Assembly (NCBI GenBank): GCA_964035575.1
Contig: OZ037931.1
Location: 691,567-755,566 of the forward strand
Length of the DNA: 64,000 nucleotides
Reading direction: 5' to 3'
Source of the DNA: Rhynchopus sp. YZ270_cl-10
Lineage: Eukaryota; Euglenozoa; Diplonemea; Diplonemida; Diplonemidae
In this document: in pieces, positions 1 through 10,619 of the stretch
Numbering within the stretch: the stretch's first letter is position 1
How the letters are laid out: every line of letters begins with the position of its first letter
Made by a program: the position numbers and the translations under genes
Notes under the pieces: model-generated
The model's database searches: none
What the model saw: the letters and a program-made list of their open reading frames with translations, nothing else
What the model was told of the DNA's origin: nothing

Positions 1-207
1 GTTGGGAGGGAAGGGAAGGGAAGGGAAGGGCTTTGGCGCCTTCACAAACGGTACACCGTAAATCACCTCAAAAGGGAGGGGGGGGTGACTTTCTTAACAA
101 AACGATTTTTTTGGGGGGGAATGACGATTTTCTCCTGCTTCTTTCTCTCTCTCCCCCCTCCTTCTCACCCCCTACCACCACCCCACCTCAGAATACATCC
201 CTTCGCT
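1..207. other. 5' spacer and pyrimidine-rich leader of the first gene
   Basis: An AAGGG-type microsatellite lies at about 5-30. A C/T-rich tract at about 145-190 ends in CAG shortly before the ATG at 208. The tract resembles those in front of most other genes in the window. No coding sequence is recognised. Confidence 0.5.
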
Positions 208-1480
208 ATGAATTGGAAGGCTTTTTTTGTTGCCATGGCAGTGGTCACCACTGCGGTGTACCTAAACGATGACACTGCGACAGGTCCACAGCAGGTTCGT
301 GCGTACTTCAGAGAGAACTTCCCAGAGGTTATGGAACAGTTGAACACACTCTTCAGCAATGGCGAGACTGGGTACGCCTTTGCAGGCACATCACCGAACG
401 GAACGCGGATTAAACGCGTTACATACACCGAGGTGGCGTTCCTCAACTACACTAAAGGGTCCACCTACCCAAGGCTGGACGCAGACGACCGTGAGAACCC
501 CACTTTCCTTTGGTCTGCCGACGAGCTGAAACACCGCAACGGAACCAACGTCAACCGCGAGCTTCTTCTCTCCATTGGTGGCGAGGTCTACGATGTGGGC
601 ACAGGGGCTGAGTACTACGCACCTGGTAAGGGGTATGCGGGGATGTCTGGTGTCGATGTCTCCTGTGGATTTGCAACCGGGGTGTACGAAGAGGAGAAAG
701 CAGGCATGGCAGACCTTACAAACCAGCAGGTAAAAACGGTGCTCGATTGGCGGAAGTTCTACCGTGAACACGAGACGTACCGTTTCGTAGGGCTGCTTGA
801 AGGGAACTACTGGACCGCAGGCATGGAACAGACGGATCACCTCAAAGATGTGAACGCCCGCTATGCAGTTGAAGAGAAGAAGGTCAAGGACCGTGCCAAC
901 CTCGGAAAGATCTTCCTTTCGTGCAACTCAAAGTTTGAGCAGGGGAACCCCGACATCAAGCTGTGGTGTGACGACTCCTACCACAACAAGGTATGCCTTC
1001 CGTTGATGATTTCTTTTCTTTTTTTTTTTGGTCAGTGCCTGCGTCCGGCGTTTTCACTATCAACTTCGCTTTTTTTTCTGTGAAATCTACCTTTTTCCTA
1101 CATCCCCTAATCTACGCCAAACGTCTCTCTTTTTATTCAAAATAGCCTTTGTTTTTTTCTCTTCGAGTAACACCCCCGCGTAAGCTTGGGTCTTTCTTTT
1201 ACTACCTTTTTGCACCATTTTGCAGGGATCGATGCCGATGTTCATGAAGACAAAGTTCCGCACTGCGCCAGGCGGCAAGCCTGCCGACAAGAGCGAGGAG
1301 GAGGGCCGCTGTGTCTGCGCCACCGCAGCCATGATGAACCACAGACTCTCGCACAACCTCGACCCGAAGGAGCCGATGATAGCCGAGTTCCGTTACTACC
1401 CGGAGTGCAAACGCTACAGGCAGGAGTGCTACCGCCCGAACAAATCACCCGAACCCCCTGCTGACCAAATATACTCCTAA
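208..1480 (+). CDS. CYB5D2: Neuferricin-like membrane-anchored cytochrome b5-domain protein (2 exons)
   Basis: Exons are 208-990 and 1226-1480, with a 235-nt intron (GTATGC...TTTGCAG) in phase 0, giving about 344 aa. The ATG at 208 is chosen because it directly precedes a hydrophobic signal-anchor (MNWKAFFVAMAVVTTAVYL). A cytochrome b5-like domain follows at roughly residues 95-205 (FLWSADEL, GGEVYDVGTGAEYYAPGKGY). It contains the neuferricin-type VLDWRKFYREHETYRFVG segment in place of a typical second heme-histidine loop. The C-terminal Cys-rich part (FLSCNSKF, IKLWCDD, GRCVCA, YYPECKRY) matches the layout of animal neuferricin, an extracellular or secretory heme-binding member of the membrane-associated progesterone receptor family. 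Family assignment is good; function here is inferred. The intron contains a copy of repeat module A at about 1033-1069. Confidence 0.85.
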
Positions 1481-3089
1481 ACTGCACTAAGAAATGAGGG
1501 GAAAAGGGGTGGGGTTGAGGGGGATACACGACCACGAATGACTTTTGTTATGACATGATGAGGTCAGATTGGGAGAACCAGTGCCTTGCGTCCGCCGATG
1601 AACGGTGAGGCGTTTTGCACTTTCAACTTCTCTTTGCAATGACGTGATGAAAAACACAGTTGACAAGCTACGCTTTGTGTAATAATGTGCTTGTTTTGTC
1701 ATGACAATGGTGTCGTGCCGGAAAATGAATTGGCTTGCGGCGAAAATTATAAGTAACACCATTTTACTTCACCGTAATTGTAGGGGGGTGTGGGGTGTGG
1801 GATGTGGAAGAGGGTTGTGAAGGATGTAGCGCCGATGGGCCATCCATGTGTTTGGGGGGGAGGTGTGTGTGCGTGCTGCCTATTACGAAGCTGTGTGTTC
1901 TGGCAATGGGATCTTGCAAATGCTCTGTGTGTGTTGTGTTGAGGGGTGGGGCGGGGGGCGGGGAGGGAGTTATTAAGGTGTGTGAGGCAACTGTGGTTAG
2001 GTTCATCTGAGCAACGAAAATTATTTTAAAACCGAACTGTTTTCCCTTAGTGCTTTTTTCTACATCCCTAGAGGTGTGTATGCGCTGAAATTTCATTTTT
2101 TGTGCATTCATCCAGATGGCTGGCATCGTGGTCAGTCGGAGGTGTCTGCATCGATAACTACAGTTTTTAAGATCTGTGCATTGTTCACTCATCTTTCAAA
2201 AACCCCTCATTATATTTGCGCGCTTTAACAATTCATCTGAAATATGAATATACTCAAACCGAACACTGAAAACAATTCCCCTTTTTTTGATTTTTTTGAT
2301 TTTTGTTATTTTGTGCACAATGCAGGCAAACCTGCCTTCTTTATAGAGTGAAACTATGCCTCCTATACAATACGGTCCTCACCACCCAACTTCACCCTCT
2401 TTTTGTTTCATTTGAATCGCGTGTCGGCACTTTTCTTTTCCTCCACAAATTTCTCAAAACACATAGAATTTTTTGACCCTGGAGCTAGGTTGTGACCGGG
2501 AGGACTCCTGCTGCATCTGCTGCGTGTTCTGGTGTTCGGTCTGCTGGACGTTCGGCTCCGGCGATTCCTGCCTTGGCAACTCGGGCCCCGCCCCCTTCCT
2601 CGCTGGTACTGAGCTTCTCAACCTATTTATACTTTGTTGTATGCCTAATCCGTCGCCGAAAGATACAATCGTGGCCAACTGCTTCACCAACGACAGCCCC
2701 GACCACACAGCGCAGCGGTCCTCGTCGGCTGCGTCGAACCCACACAGGGCGACGAGGCCCTAGGAGAGCAACTCCGGCAGTAGTAGGTCTGTGGCATGTC
2801 TGAGCGCAATCATCTCCGCTTCGTAACTGCTGGCGCCCTTTCAACGCCCGCCTTCAAAGGAGTGGGTCGAATGTGGGTAGCAACATACCTTCACTTCTTT
2901 GTGACGCATATTTTCTACTGTTGTAGTCTGCAGGGTACTTTGAGGTTTCATCCGGATGGCTCGCATCGTACGGAGATGTGCCTTCAGTAATAACTTCACT
3001 TTTTTTTCGCAGTTGTTTCATAATTCATAACCCCCTCCTTCTCCTCCTTCTCCTTTCACCCCCTATTACAGACCAAAAAAAGCTAAAAA
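1481..3089. repeat. Spacer with repeat modules A and B
   Basis: Module A (GTGCC..GCGTCCGCCGATGAA, ending TTCAACTTCTCTTT) is at 1580-1634. Module B (TTCATCC.GATGGCTGGCATCGT...CGGAG) is at about 2105-2156 and 2945-2995. A weak module-C-like hairpin is at about 1975-2012. Position 3000-3085 is the pyrimidine-rich leader of the next gene, ending TTACAG before AAAAAATG. Confidence 0.6.
2454..2860 (-). pseudogene. Coding-like antisense fragment, unidentified
   Basis: A GC-rich island in AT-rich spacer. On the minus strand one frame reads like protein (ALRHATDLLLPELLS, stop, GLVALCGFDAADEDRCAVWSG, then LSLVKQLATIVSFGDGLGIQQ and a Gln/Ser-rich tail). It has one in-frame TAG at about 2761-2763, which could instead be the end of an intron (CTCCTAG). 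I do not recognise a family. It is most likely a decayed gene or mobile-element remnant. Confidence 0.3.
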
Positions 3090-6000
3090 ATGGGAAGAAA
3101 ACGTCCAGATGCGAAGGTGAAGAAGCAGGAGCGCGGCGAAGCGGACATTGCTGCGATCAAACAGTACATCTACGTGATGGACAAGAAGAACAACAGCAAG
3201 TACGCGCTGAGCGAGGGCATCCGCGAGATCCGCGAGGAGGCCCTGACGCGGGTCACCCTCCCTTCTGCCACTGCGGCGCAATACGCCGAGGCTGGGGAGG
3301 AGGACCGCACGAAGAGCATTGAGATGGACAAGGCGAGGTTGGCGCGTCTGACTCTCCTCCGTGGGGAGAAGTCGCGCAAACGCAAGCCAAAACTCTCTCT
3401 TGCGCAAAAGAAGGCGAACGACGCTGCCACCAGCGGCACCAGATTCAAGGAGATCGTCCGCGACTGCGAAGCGTACACCGGCATGAAGCTTCTCAGCGCT
3501 AAGGAGCCTACCACACCGGTCCTGCCTATGGGAACACCAAAGCGCGGTACACATGACCCTGAAGACGTCATGGAGGACCTTTGCCTTGATGACGAAGACG
3601 ACGGCAAAGTTGACCTGACACCTCGTAAAGGAAAGGTCGCCGGCTACGACACCGACCCTGCAAACGCAGCCGCAATCATCCACGGCCAGAACCCCCCATA
3701 CCTCGGTGGTGTGCTCCGCCCCTACCAGGTGGACGGGGTCAACTGGCTGCTTTCGTTGCACCACCAATGCCTTTCAGGCATTCTCGCTGACGAGATGGGG
3801 TTAGGGAAAACCTTTCAAACCATCGCTCTCCTCGCATATCTGAAGTACACAATGAAAGTTCCGGGACCGCATTTGGTGGTCTGTCCTAGATCTGTTTTGG
3901 GGAATTGGAATCGTGAGTTTGCGAGGTTCGCGCCAGGCATGACCACCTTTATGTTTCACGGCAGCAAAGACGAACGCTATGACCTCAAAAAGGAGCTGTT
4001 GGAGAACAAAGTCGATGTGATCCTTTCCACCTGGGAGCAGGTCATCCTGGAAGTGCCCTCCTTCAGGAAGCTTCAGCTGCGGTACCTCATTTTGGATGAA
4101 GGGCACAAAATCAAGAACGACGAATCGATCATCGCAAAGACCGTCAAATCGCTCCCCTGCACGAACCGCCTACTCCTCACCGGAACCCCGCTGCAGAACA
4201 ATCTGAAGGAGCTTTGGGCGCTGTTGAACTTCCTGCTGCCAAACCTTTTCTTTGATTCGGAATCCTTTGATGGGTGGTTTGACGCAGCGTCTGGGTCAAG
4301 CGATGAAGGGATTATGGACAAGATGCATTTCCTTTTGAACCCTTTTATGCTTCGTCGGATTAAGGCCGAAGCGGACGCAGGAATTCCTCCGAAAAAGGAG
4401 GTGTACATTGGGTGCAAGCTCTCGAAGATGCAGAAGCTGTGGTATCAGGGGGTGCTGGCGAGAGATGTGGGGTCGATTGCGGGGTCGAAAACGTCGTCGT
4501 CTTCGCTGGCGAATATTTTGATGCATTTGCGGAAGGTGTGCAACCACCCGTATCTCTTCGATGGGGCAGAGGAAGGCCCGCCCTTCGTAACCGACGAACG
4601 CCTCATCAAATCGTCAGGAAAATTCATCGTTCTCGACAAGCTGCTGCAGAAGCTCTTCGCGGAGCCGCCAGCGATCCGTCAAAAGGTGCTGATCTTTTCT
4701 CAAATGACCCGCGTTCTTGACATCATCTCAGACTTCCTGGAATACCGTGGCTGGCGTCACTGCAGGCTCGACGGAAGCACCTCAGGAGAAGACAGAGATC
4801 TGCAGATGAACGACTTCAACTCCCCGGAATCTGACAAACAGGTGTTCATTCTGTCGACCCGCGCTGGAGGGTTGGGGATCAACCTTCAGGCAGCGTCGAC
4901 CGTAATCCTCTTCGACTCTGACTGGAACCCGCAAGCAGACCTGCAGGCGATGGACCGGGCGCACCGTATCGGCCAGAAGCGCCCTGTGACCGTGTACCGT
5001 TTCATTACGGACGGCACGGTGGAGGAGCGCATCTACCAGCGTGCCATGAAGAAGCTGTACCTGGACGCCATCGTTGTGCAGCAGGGCAACCTGCAGCAGA
5101 AGAAGCAGAACAACAGCCTCTCCAAGGAGGAGCTCCAGGGTATGTTTCTTTTTTCTTCATTTTTTGGGGCCATCTTTGATCGTCTTTGTGACAATAACGT
5201 ACAACAACAAAGAGACACAACTTTTGGATCTATCTGTATATAACCTCCTTTGTACTTCCCCTTTGAAAGGAATTGAAACACATTTTTTTGAGCGATTTTG
5301 AGTTGACCGACTCCACCAAAACACCACCACAGGAATGATCCGCTGGGGTGCCGCTGCCATGTTCAAAGAGTCTGCTGACGAGGAGAAGGACATCGAAGAC
5401 TTTGACATCGACGCCATGATTCAGATGGGCGCAAAGGTTGTCGAAGACCAGCAGAAGGCCCTTGAAGACAATGGACAGCAGTCTCTTAAGTCCTTCAACC
5501 TCGGTGTTGACGAGTCTAATATGTACGAATTTGAGGGGGTCGACTACACCTCACGACCGACCTGCACGATCTACATGCAATCACACGATGCGCGCGACAT
5601 CGATATCACTTCGCTTGAGACGGATCTTCGGGCAATTGGTAAGGTACTGCGGTTTATTGTGTCTCCCAACCTATACCAGGCAATGGTGAACTATGAGGAG
5701 ATGGACGACAGCATCAAAGCGAAGGAAACCATTGAAGCGAAGTACCCCTACTTGACGCTGCAGTATGGTGGGAAAAAGAATTTGCTTTCGGATGAGATGA
5801 AAATCACTGTGCAGACGAGGATGGCAGAAGAAGCAGAAGCACGTCGCAAGGTGTCGGCTGCGAAGCGCATGGCATTGGATGCGGAGATGGAGGAGACACG
5901 AAAGGAAAACGAAGAGCGCGCTGCAGTCCAGCTGGCAGCCGCGAGCCTGCCAAAATTCAAACGGTTTAATGACTACCAATTCTTCGACAACGACCGCCTA

Positions 6001-6807
6001 GAGGAGCTTCACGACAAAGAAGCTACTTCAATTCTCCTTGAAAAACGCAAAAAGAAGGCGCAAAAGGAGGCCACCGAAACCACTACGGAGACAGCCCATC
6101 TCACCCCTGAGGAATACGCCGAACGCAAAAGGATTCTCGAAAGCGGGTTCATCTGGACCCACAGCAACTTCACGCAATTTGTCAAAGCGCTGACCGCCTG
6201 CGGGAGAGACGACCTTCCAGGGGTTACCAAGAGCATGGAGAAGTCCGGATGCACCTACTCCCTTGAGGAGGTGACAGCGTACAACACCGCTTTCTGGGAG
6301 AAGGGGCCACTCCATTTGGAGCGCTACGCAAAGTTTAAGGAGCAAATCGAAAGGGGAGAAGCGGTGCGCAAGAAGCATTCGGACCAGAGAGATGCATATC
6401 TATGGAAGGTGAACACCGCAAAGACGCGCCCGAGCAATCCATTTTCTCCAACAGTACCTATCCCTCGCGAGGCCCTTCTTCCGCCCCGCGCAGTGGAGCG
6501 CTACATCATGGCCTATGCCCACGAGGAGAACAACCAATACGATAAGGTGGTGCAGCGGATCTCGACCGCGCCAGAGTTTTGCTTCAATATGTCCGCGCTC
6601 TCGTACACCTCAGCTGACGTAGGGGGCATTGCAAGGCGGTTCTACGGACGCGCTGCGGCAGACCGGGCTCGTCTCGATCCCACCATGAAAAAAGCGAAAA
6701 AGGATGGAAAAGGAGGAGAAGAGAAAGAAGGAGGAAAGGTAGGAGGGAAACGTTCGGCCCCGCAAGGGGGAGATGGATCGAGGGCGAGGAAGAGGGCGAA
6801 GAAGTAG
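3090..6807 (+). CDS. ISWI: ISWI-type SNF2 chromatin-remodelling ATPase (2 exons)
   Basis: Exons are 3090-5139 and 5333-6807; the 193-nt intron (GTATGT...CACAG) splits a Gly codon (phase 1), giving about 1174 aa. SNF2 ATPase motifs: RPYQVDGVNWLLSLH, Walker A in LADEMGLGKTFQT (about residue 234), the DEGH box in LILDEGHKIKND (about 336; most homologues have DEAH), LLTGTPLQNNLKELW. The helicase-C lobe has STRAGGLGINLQAAS and DRAHRIGQKRPV. The C-terminal part contains MIRWGAAAMF, YEFEGVDY, a SANT-like GFIWTHSNFTQFVKAL, and a SLIDE-like PPRAVERYIMAYA...QRISTAPEFCFN. This order is diagnostic of ISWI, the nucleosome-sliding motor. An extra segment of about 70 residues after YEFEGVDY is described in the findings. 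The tail is Lys/Arg/Gly-rich. The start is the first ATG after a pyrimidine tract. Confidence 0.93.
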
Positions 6808-8372
6808 GGAAGGGGTTAGTGTAGATGAAAACAAAAGGGGGATGGAGATTGTTTAGAAAGTAAAATAATAGGGGAAAAAAGGGGGGATGGAATACCTGGG
6901 AGGGATAGAAAAAAAAAAAAAAAGGAAAATAAACCCTATGGTGATGTGTATTTGTGATGTTGTGCTGGATAACAAATGTTTCAAAAAAAAAAAAAGAGGG
7001 GAAAAAAAATACTTTTTAAGGTGTGATCTGCCAATGCAGGTGATTTATCCTGTATGTGGCTTTGCTTTTGTTTTTGTTTTTGTTTTGCTTTTTGGGGGTT
7101 TCTTTATTGGCATTCATTTGTGATAAGGTTTGGTTTATTAAGGAGACTAAGCAAAGCACGAGAGGGTTAGCTTCATCTAATAAAGTTTGTGTGTATTGTT
7201 TTTTTTTAACACAAAAACACGACCCGACAAACAAAGCCAATTCAATACCTTTCCTAATAATATAGATAGCAGCCAGGGAGAGGTGATGTTACTTTTTTTT
7301 TTTTGACATCAAACAATTAGAAAACCAGAAGGTAAAAAAAAAGGCTTCGGCCAACTTTGAGTACAGAACTTTGTTCCGTTTTTGGAGCGAAGTGATTGTC
7401 GACACAACAAAAAAATACTCCCCAAACGAAAAACGTCTTGAATATTTTTAGCTTTTTACAAATAGTCTTTTTATTTGTCAGTGCCTGCGTCCCAGAGGCG
7501 TTTGCACTATCAACTTCACTTTATTTTGCATACAACCTCCCTCATGGTAGCCGTGTGCATCGTGCTCTATGGGTTTCGATATCCCGCGGGGAAGCAGTGT
7601 CTGAGCACGAAGATGGACGGGTGAGGTGTCAGCACTTTCAAATTAATGTGTGCTTTCATCCTGGATGGCTAGCAGCGTATATGTCAGCCTGAGGTGCTTG
7701 CATCAACATTCTTTTCCCCCTCTTCTCCCTTCTTCCAAGGTTGCCTTAGAGTGACGCTAGGTTCATCTTACAATCTCTCTTTTTTTTCTTTTATAAGATA
7801 ACCCGCGGAGAACCACCTGCGTCCGCGTCCTATGTCTCAAAAACAAAAAAAAAATAGGTGGAACACTCTAGGGTGGCTACACTGATACAACCAAGTTTTC
7901 AAAACAAAAAAAAAAAACAATTCTTCGACCCTGCGGAGAAGCTCCGTACAGCTGGGGCAGGGACGGTGGTAATGAGAGCTGTGGTGTATCCAACTCTATG
8001 TTATTTTGTGTGTGTAGATGCTTCAATGCAAACAAACGAACAACAACCAAAGAGACACAAAAAAGTAACTTTCCTTTACCAAAGTAGCACAACAAACGCT
8101 TGGACCATCTCAACCAAAATTGTCTTTTTTCTTTTTCGTTTATTTTCTTCTTTTTTTCTGTACAGGACTTCAATATTTTTGACCAAAAAAATAGCTGTGT
8201 ATTTTTCATCCCCTCCGACAATAAGCACTTTCAAAACGAACAAAAAACGTTTTCAAAATTCCCTCCGACGGCCACTTTGCTATTCAATGGAGTAAGCTAC
8301 TGCCCCCCCCGGAGGAGCAGCCAATAGGTGGGCTACAAAGCCGAGGGAAGTTACAGATACCTGAAACCTTCT
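6808..8372. repeat. Spacer rich in oriented short modules
   Basis: No gene is recognised. Module copies, all plus orientation: C hairpin at 7140-7177; E (ending GTGATTGTCGACACAACAAA) at about 7340-7416; A at 7479-7521; B variant at 7649-7712; C variant at about 7742-7770; D (GGGTGGCTACACTGATACAA, ending CCAAGTTTTCAAAA) at 7857-7906. Long A and T runs occur between modules. Confidence 0.6.
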
Positions 8373-8724
8373 TTACACGGACAGTTTGTAATTCCCCAGT
8401 CGTCCGCCTTCGACCCACAGCGGACACAAGCCTTTCAGCGATCTGTGGTCTAAATTTAAATCTGTGTTGTTTAAGATGAGTGTGAACGGTGGAGGGTCAT
8501 CCCCAACATCAGATGAGAGTGAGAAGCATTCCCTCAACCCTATCCCCTGAATACCTATACAGCCTGCTCTAGCCCTTTCTTTGTACATATTCGACCCAAT
8601 CGAGTACAACGTCACTTATAAGTAAATCGGAGCGGATCATAACAGCTGCTCCTTCTACACTCTGTTCTAGCAGTGGCTCATTGGCCATACAGCCTTTTGT
8701 GATGTCATAACCAAAAAGGCCCAT
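8373..8724 (-). CDS. Small unidentified protein, two exons with a 40-nt intron
   Basis: Read on the minus strand, exon 8724-8587 (MGLFGYDITKGCMANEPLLE..., to DWVEY) and exon 8546-8373 (GIGLRECFSLSSDVGDDPPP... to GNYKLSV, stop) join in phase 0. The 40-nt intron begins GTACAA and ends TTCAG; without splicing the frame meets a stop. The product is at least 103 aa. The open frame runs upstream of this ATG through KRELAHFGKLTPPLVV to a stop near 8817, so an upstream exon or another start is possible. No family is recognised. It is divergent from the small gene that follows, and the shared promoter side carries a 70-bp sequence repeated inside the kinesin-intron element. Confidence 0.5.
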
Positions 8725-8761
8725 TATTTCCCATGCCCATGTTGGAATAATGTTTCGAACG

Positions 8762-8831
8762 ACCAGTGGTGGGGTCAATTTGCCGAAATGGGCAAGTTCT
8801 CGTTTTTGATCAATTTACTCACAGTACACAG
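8762..8831. repeat. 70-bp repeat shared with the kinesin-intron element
   Basis: Nearly identical to 28592-28660 (CCAGTGGTGGGGTCAATTTG...CACAGTAC). Here the trailing ACAGTAC is not expanded; in the other copy it leads into a 212-bp (ACAGT)n array. The minus strand of both copies encodes KREL-x-HFGKLTPPL. Confidence 0.75.
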
Positions 8832-8957
8832 TGCAGTAGCAGGACAGCACCAAGAGGTCGGGGGTTGCGGGCCCGGGAGTCGGCGGAGGGTCAACTCTTG
8901 TTTTCTGTTTTCTTGTTTTGTAGTTTTGTAAAGACTCCAGAAGACCCGACCGCCCGA

Positions 8958-9541
8958 ATGATGATGCTAACAGGTGGTAAAGATGCGCTTACGATTGCTC
9001 TGGAGGGCGATAAGAATGCTGAGAGGAACTGGAAGCAGGCGATGCAGAAAAGGGAGGCGGCTGGGAAGGAGTTAAGAGAGTATGTCTTGAAGGGTGCCAA
9101 AGATACAACGAGTATAGCAATCTTTGAAGCCGATATAGCCCGTTACGAGCGGGCGGAAGAAGCTGCTAGGAAAGTTTACGATGAAGAAAGCAAATTTGTG
9201 CAGGAGTTGCTGGCGAAAAAGCAAGAACAGGTATGTGCAGGATATGTAGTTTTGCATTTCTTTGATTAACAGGAACTATCTAGTGAACAAGCGAGGTTAT
9301 CCCAGCACGAGGAGCACGCATCGGTATGTTGCAATTCAGTACTCGTTATTCGCTCCTTACTTAACAGGATTCAAGCCAGGCAAGGCTTACAGCCAAATCT
9401 ATCAAATCACTTGGCGAAGACGCTTCACCTGGGGAGTCAAGTGTACCATCTGTCAGCGAATGGATCAGAACTTTACCTGATACATCTCGCAACCCACCCC
9501 CTGTCTTGCCACATACCTCGAGGCAGACTGTTCTTATGTAA
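8958..9541 (+). CDS. Small coiled-coil protein, three exons with 42- and 44-nt introns
   Basis: Exons 8958-9230, 9273-9323 and 9368-9541 join in phase 0 throughout (introns GTATGT...TTAACAG twice) to give about 165 aa. The sequence is charged and helical (GDKNAERNWKQAMQKREAAG, EADIARYERAEEAARKVYDE), then Ser/Pro-rich, ending HTSRQTVLM-stop. The same frame stays protein-like after the TAA (KGSSPMPQPAPPPGGSSGQE, then TAG), so the gene may be longer with another intron, or be decaying. The coding frame is also open upstream (KTPEDPTAR), so the start is uncertain. No family is recognised. With its divergent neighbour it may belong to an old mobile element. Confidence 0.5.
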
Positions 9542-10619
9542 GCGAAAGGGTCGTCTCCCATGCCCCAACCTGCGCCGCCTCCGGGAGGTTCTTCAGGCCA
9601 AGAATAGAGACAGCGTGCTGTCGTGCCTTCAGGGTTCCGCCTTCAGCCACCAGGGCAACTTTGCACCATCTAGAATCTCGACCCGTTTCTTCGCTGTCCT
9701 TTAATGAGGTAGCCACCCAAAACTTCCTACCAATCCAGTCTTGCCCACGCCATATCCCTTAGTAAGGGCTTATGGATGCCTCCCCATTACCACACACTTC
9801 GCAGAAAAAACTCTTTTTTTGTTCGCGAGTTTGTATGCGTCTTCCGCAATTAACAAACCCTTTTTCCGGTATCACTTGTGATACAGTTTTCATGGATAGG
9901 CATGAAAAGGGGCAGCACACAGGTGGTTCCGTGCTGGTCTTTTCACAGAACCTACACGTGTGGCGTGTCTCCCAACCAGCAAAAAAGTAAATGAATAAAT
10001 AATGTCGAAAGCAAAAAGGAAGAACAAAACAATGTGGTTTACAAAGGGACTATAAAATCTCTGACGAAACCGCAACACGGAACAGTGAAGAAAAAATAGA
10101 AATTCTTTTCCTCAACTTTTTTTGCCTTCTTTTTTTTTTTTTGTTTTTTGAAAACTTGGTTGTTTTAGTGTAGACACCCGAAGATGAACTCCACTACACG
10201 CGTCTAAGTGATGCCGGAGTTACTCCATGCAATGCTCATGGGGTCGTCGTCGTCCAGTCTCGATTGGGCGGCGGCACTGGCTTCATTGGCTTCATTACCT
10301 CTATGATATTTCTGTGAAAATGCACCGATTGAAATTCAAAAATAATTACAGTGACCGGCTCCAACAAGAGCAAGCCTTCGACGCACCATCTGACATTGTA
10401 TTTTTCCGCAGAAGCTGGTGGATAAAACTCCATCTTTCGATTGAAAATTATATCTTAATCTTTTCCGCAGAGTCTCCAATATGGGCGAGTGCTCTGCAAA
10501 TTTTTTTTTGTCCCCTTTTTCACCCCCACCCCTCCAGGATCTAAAAAAAGGGGGTTTTTTTCAAACCAAATCGTTGTAGGGTAGGTCTCTGGTTGACAAA
10601 CAAAAGGGGTGAACACAAG
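9542..10619. repeat. Spacer with a reversed module D and a module K copy
   Basis: Protein-like but interrupted sequence continues to about 9720. A short open stretch at 9772-9990 (ending SQNLHVWRVSQPAKK) is possible but unsupported. Module D is present in reverse orientation at about 10152-10197 (GAAAACTTGGTTG...GTGTAGACACCCGAAGATGA), the only clearly reversed module copy I found. Module K (AAAACTCCATCTTTCGATTG) is at 10412-10461 and recurs in ESF1 intron 2. Confidence 0.5.

Noticed and set aside
1-30. AAGGG repeats as a telomere
   Set aside because: Only about five short units followed directly by ordinary gene sequence; a microsatellite is enough.
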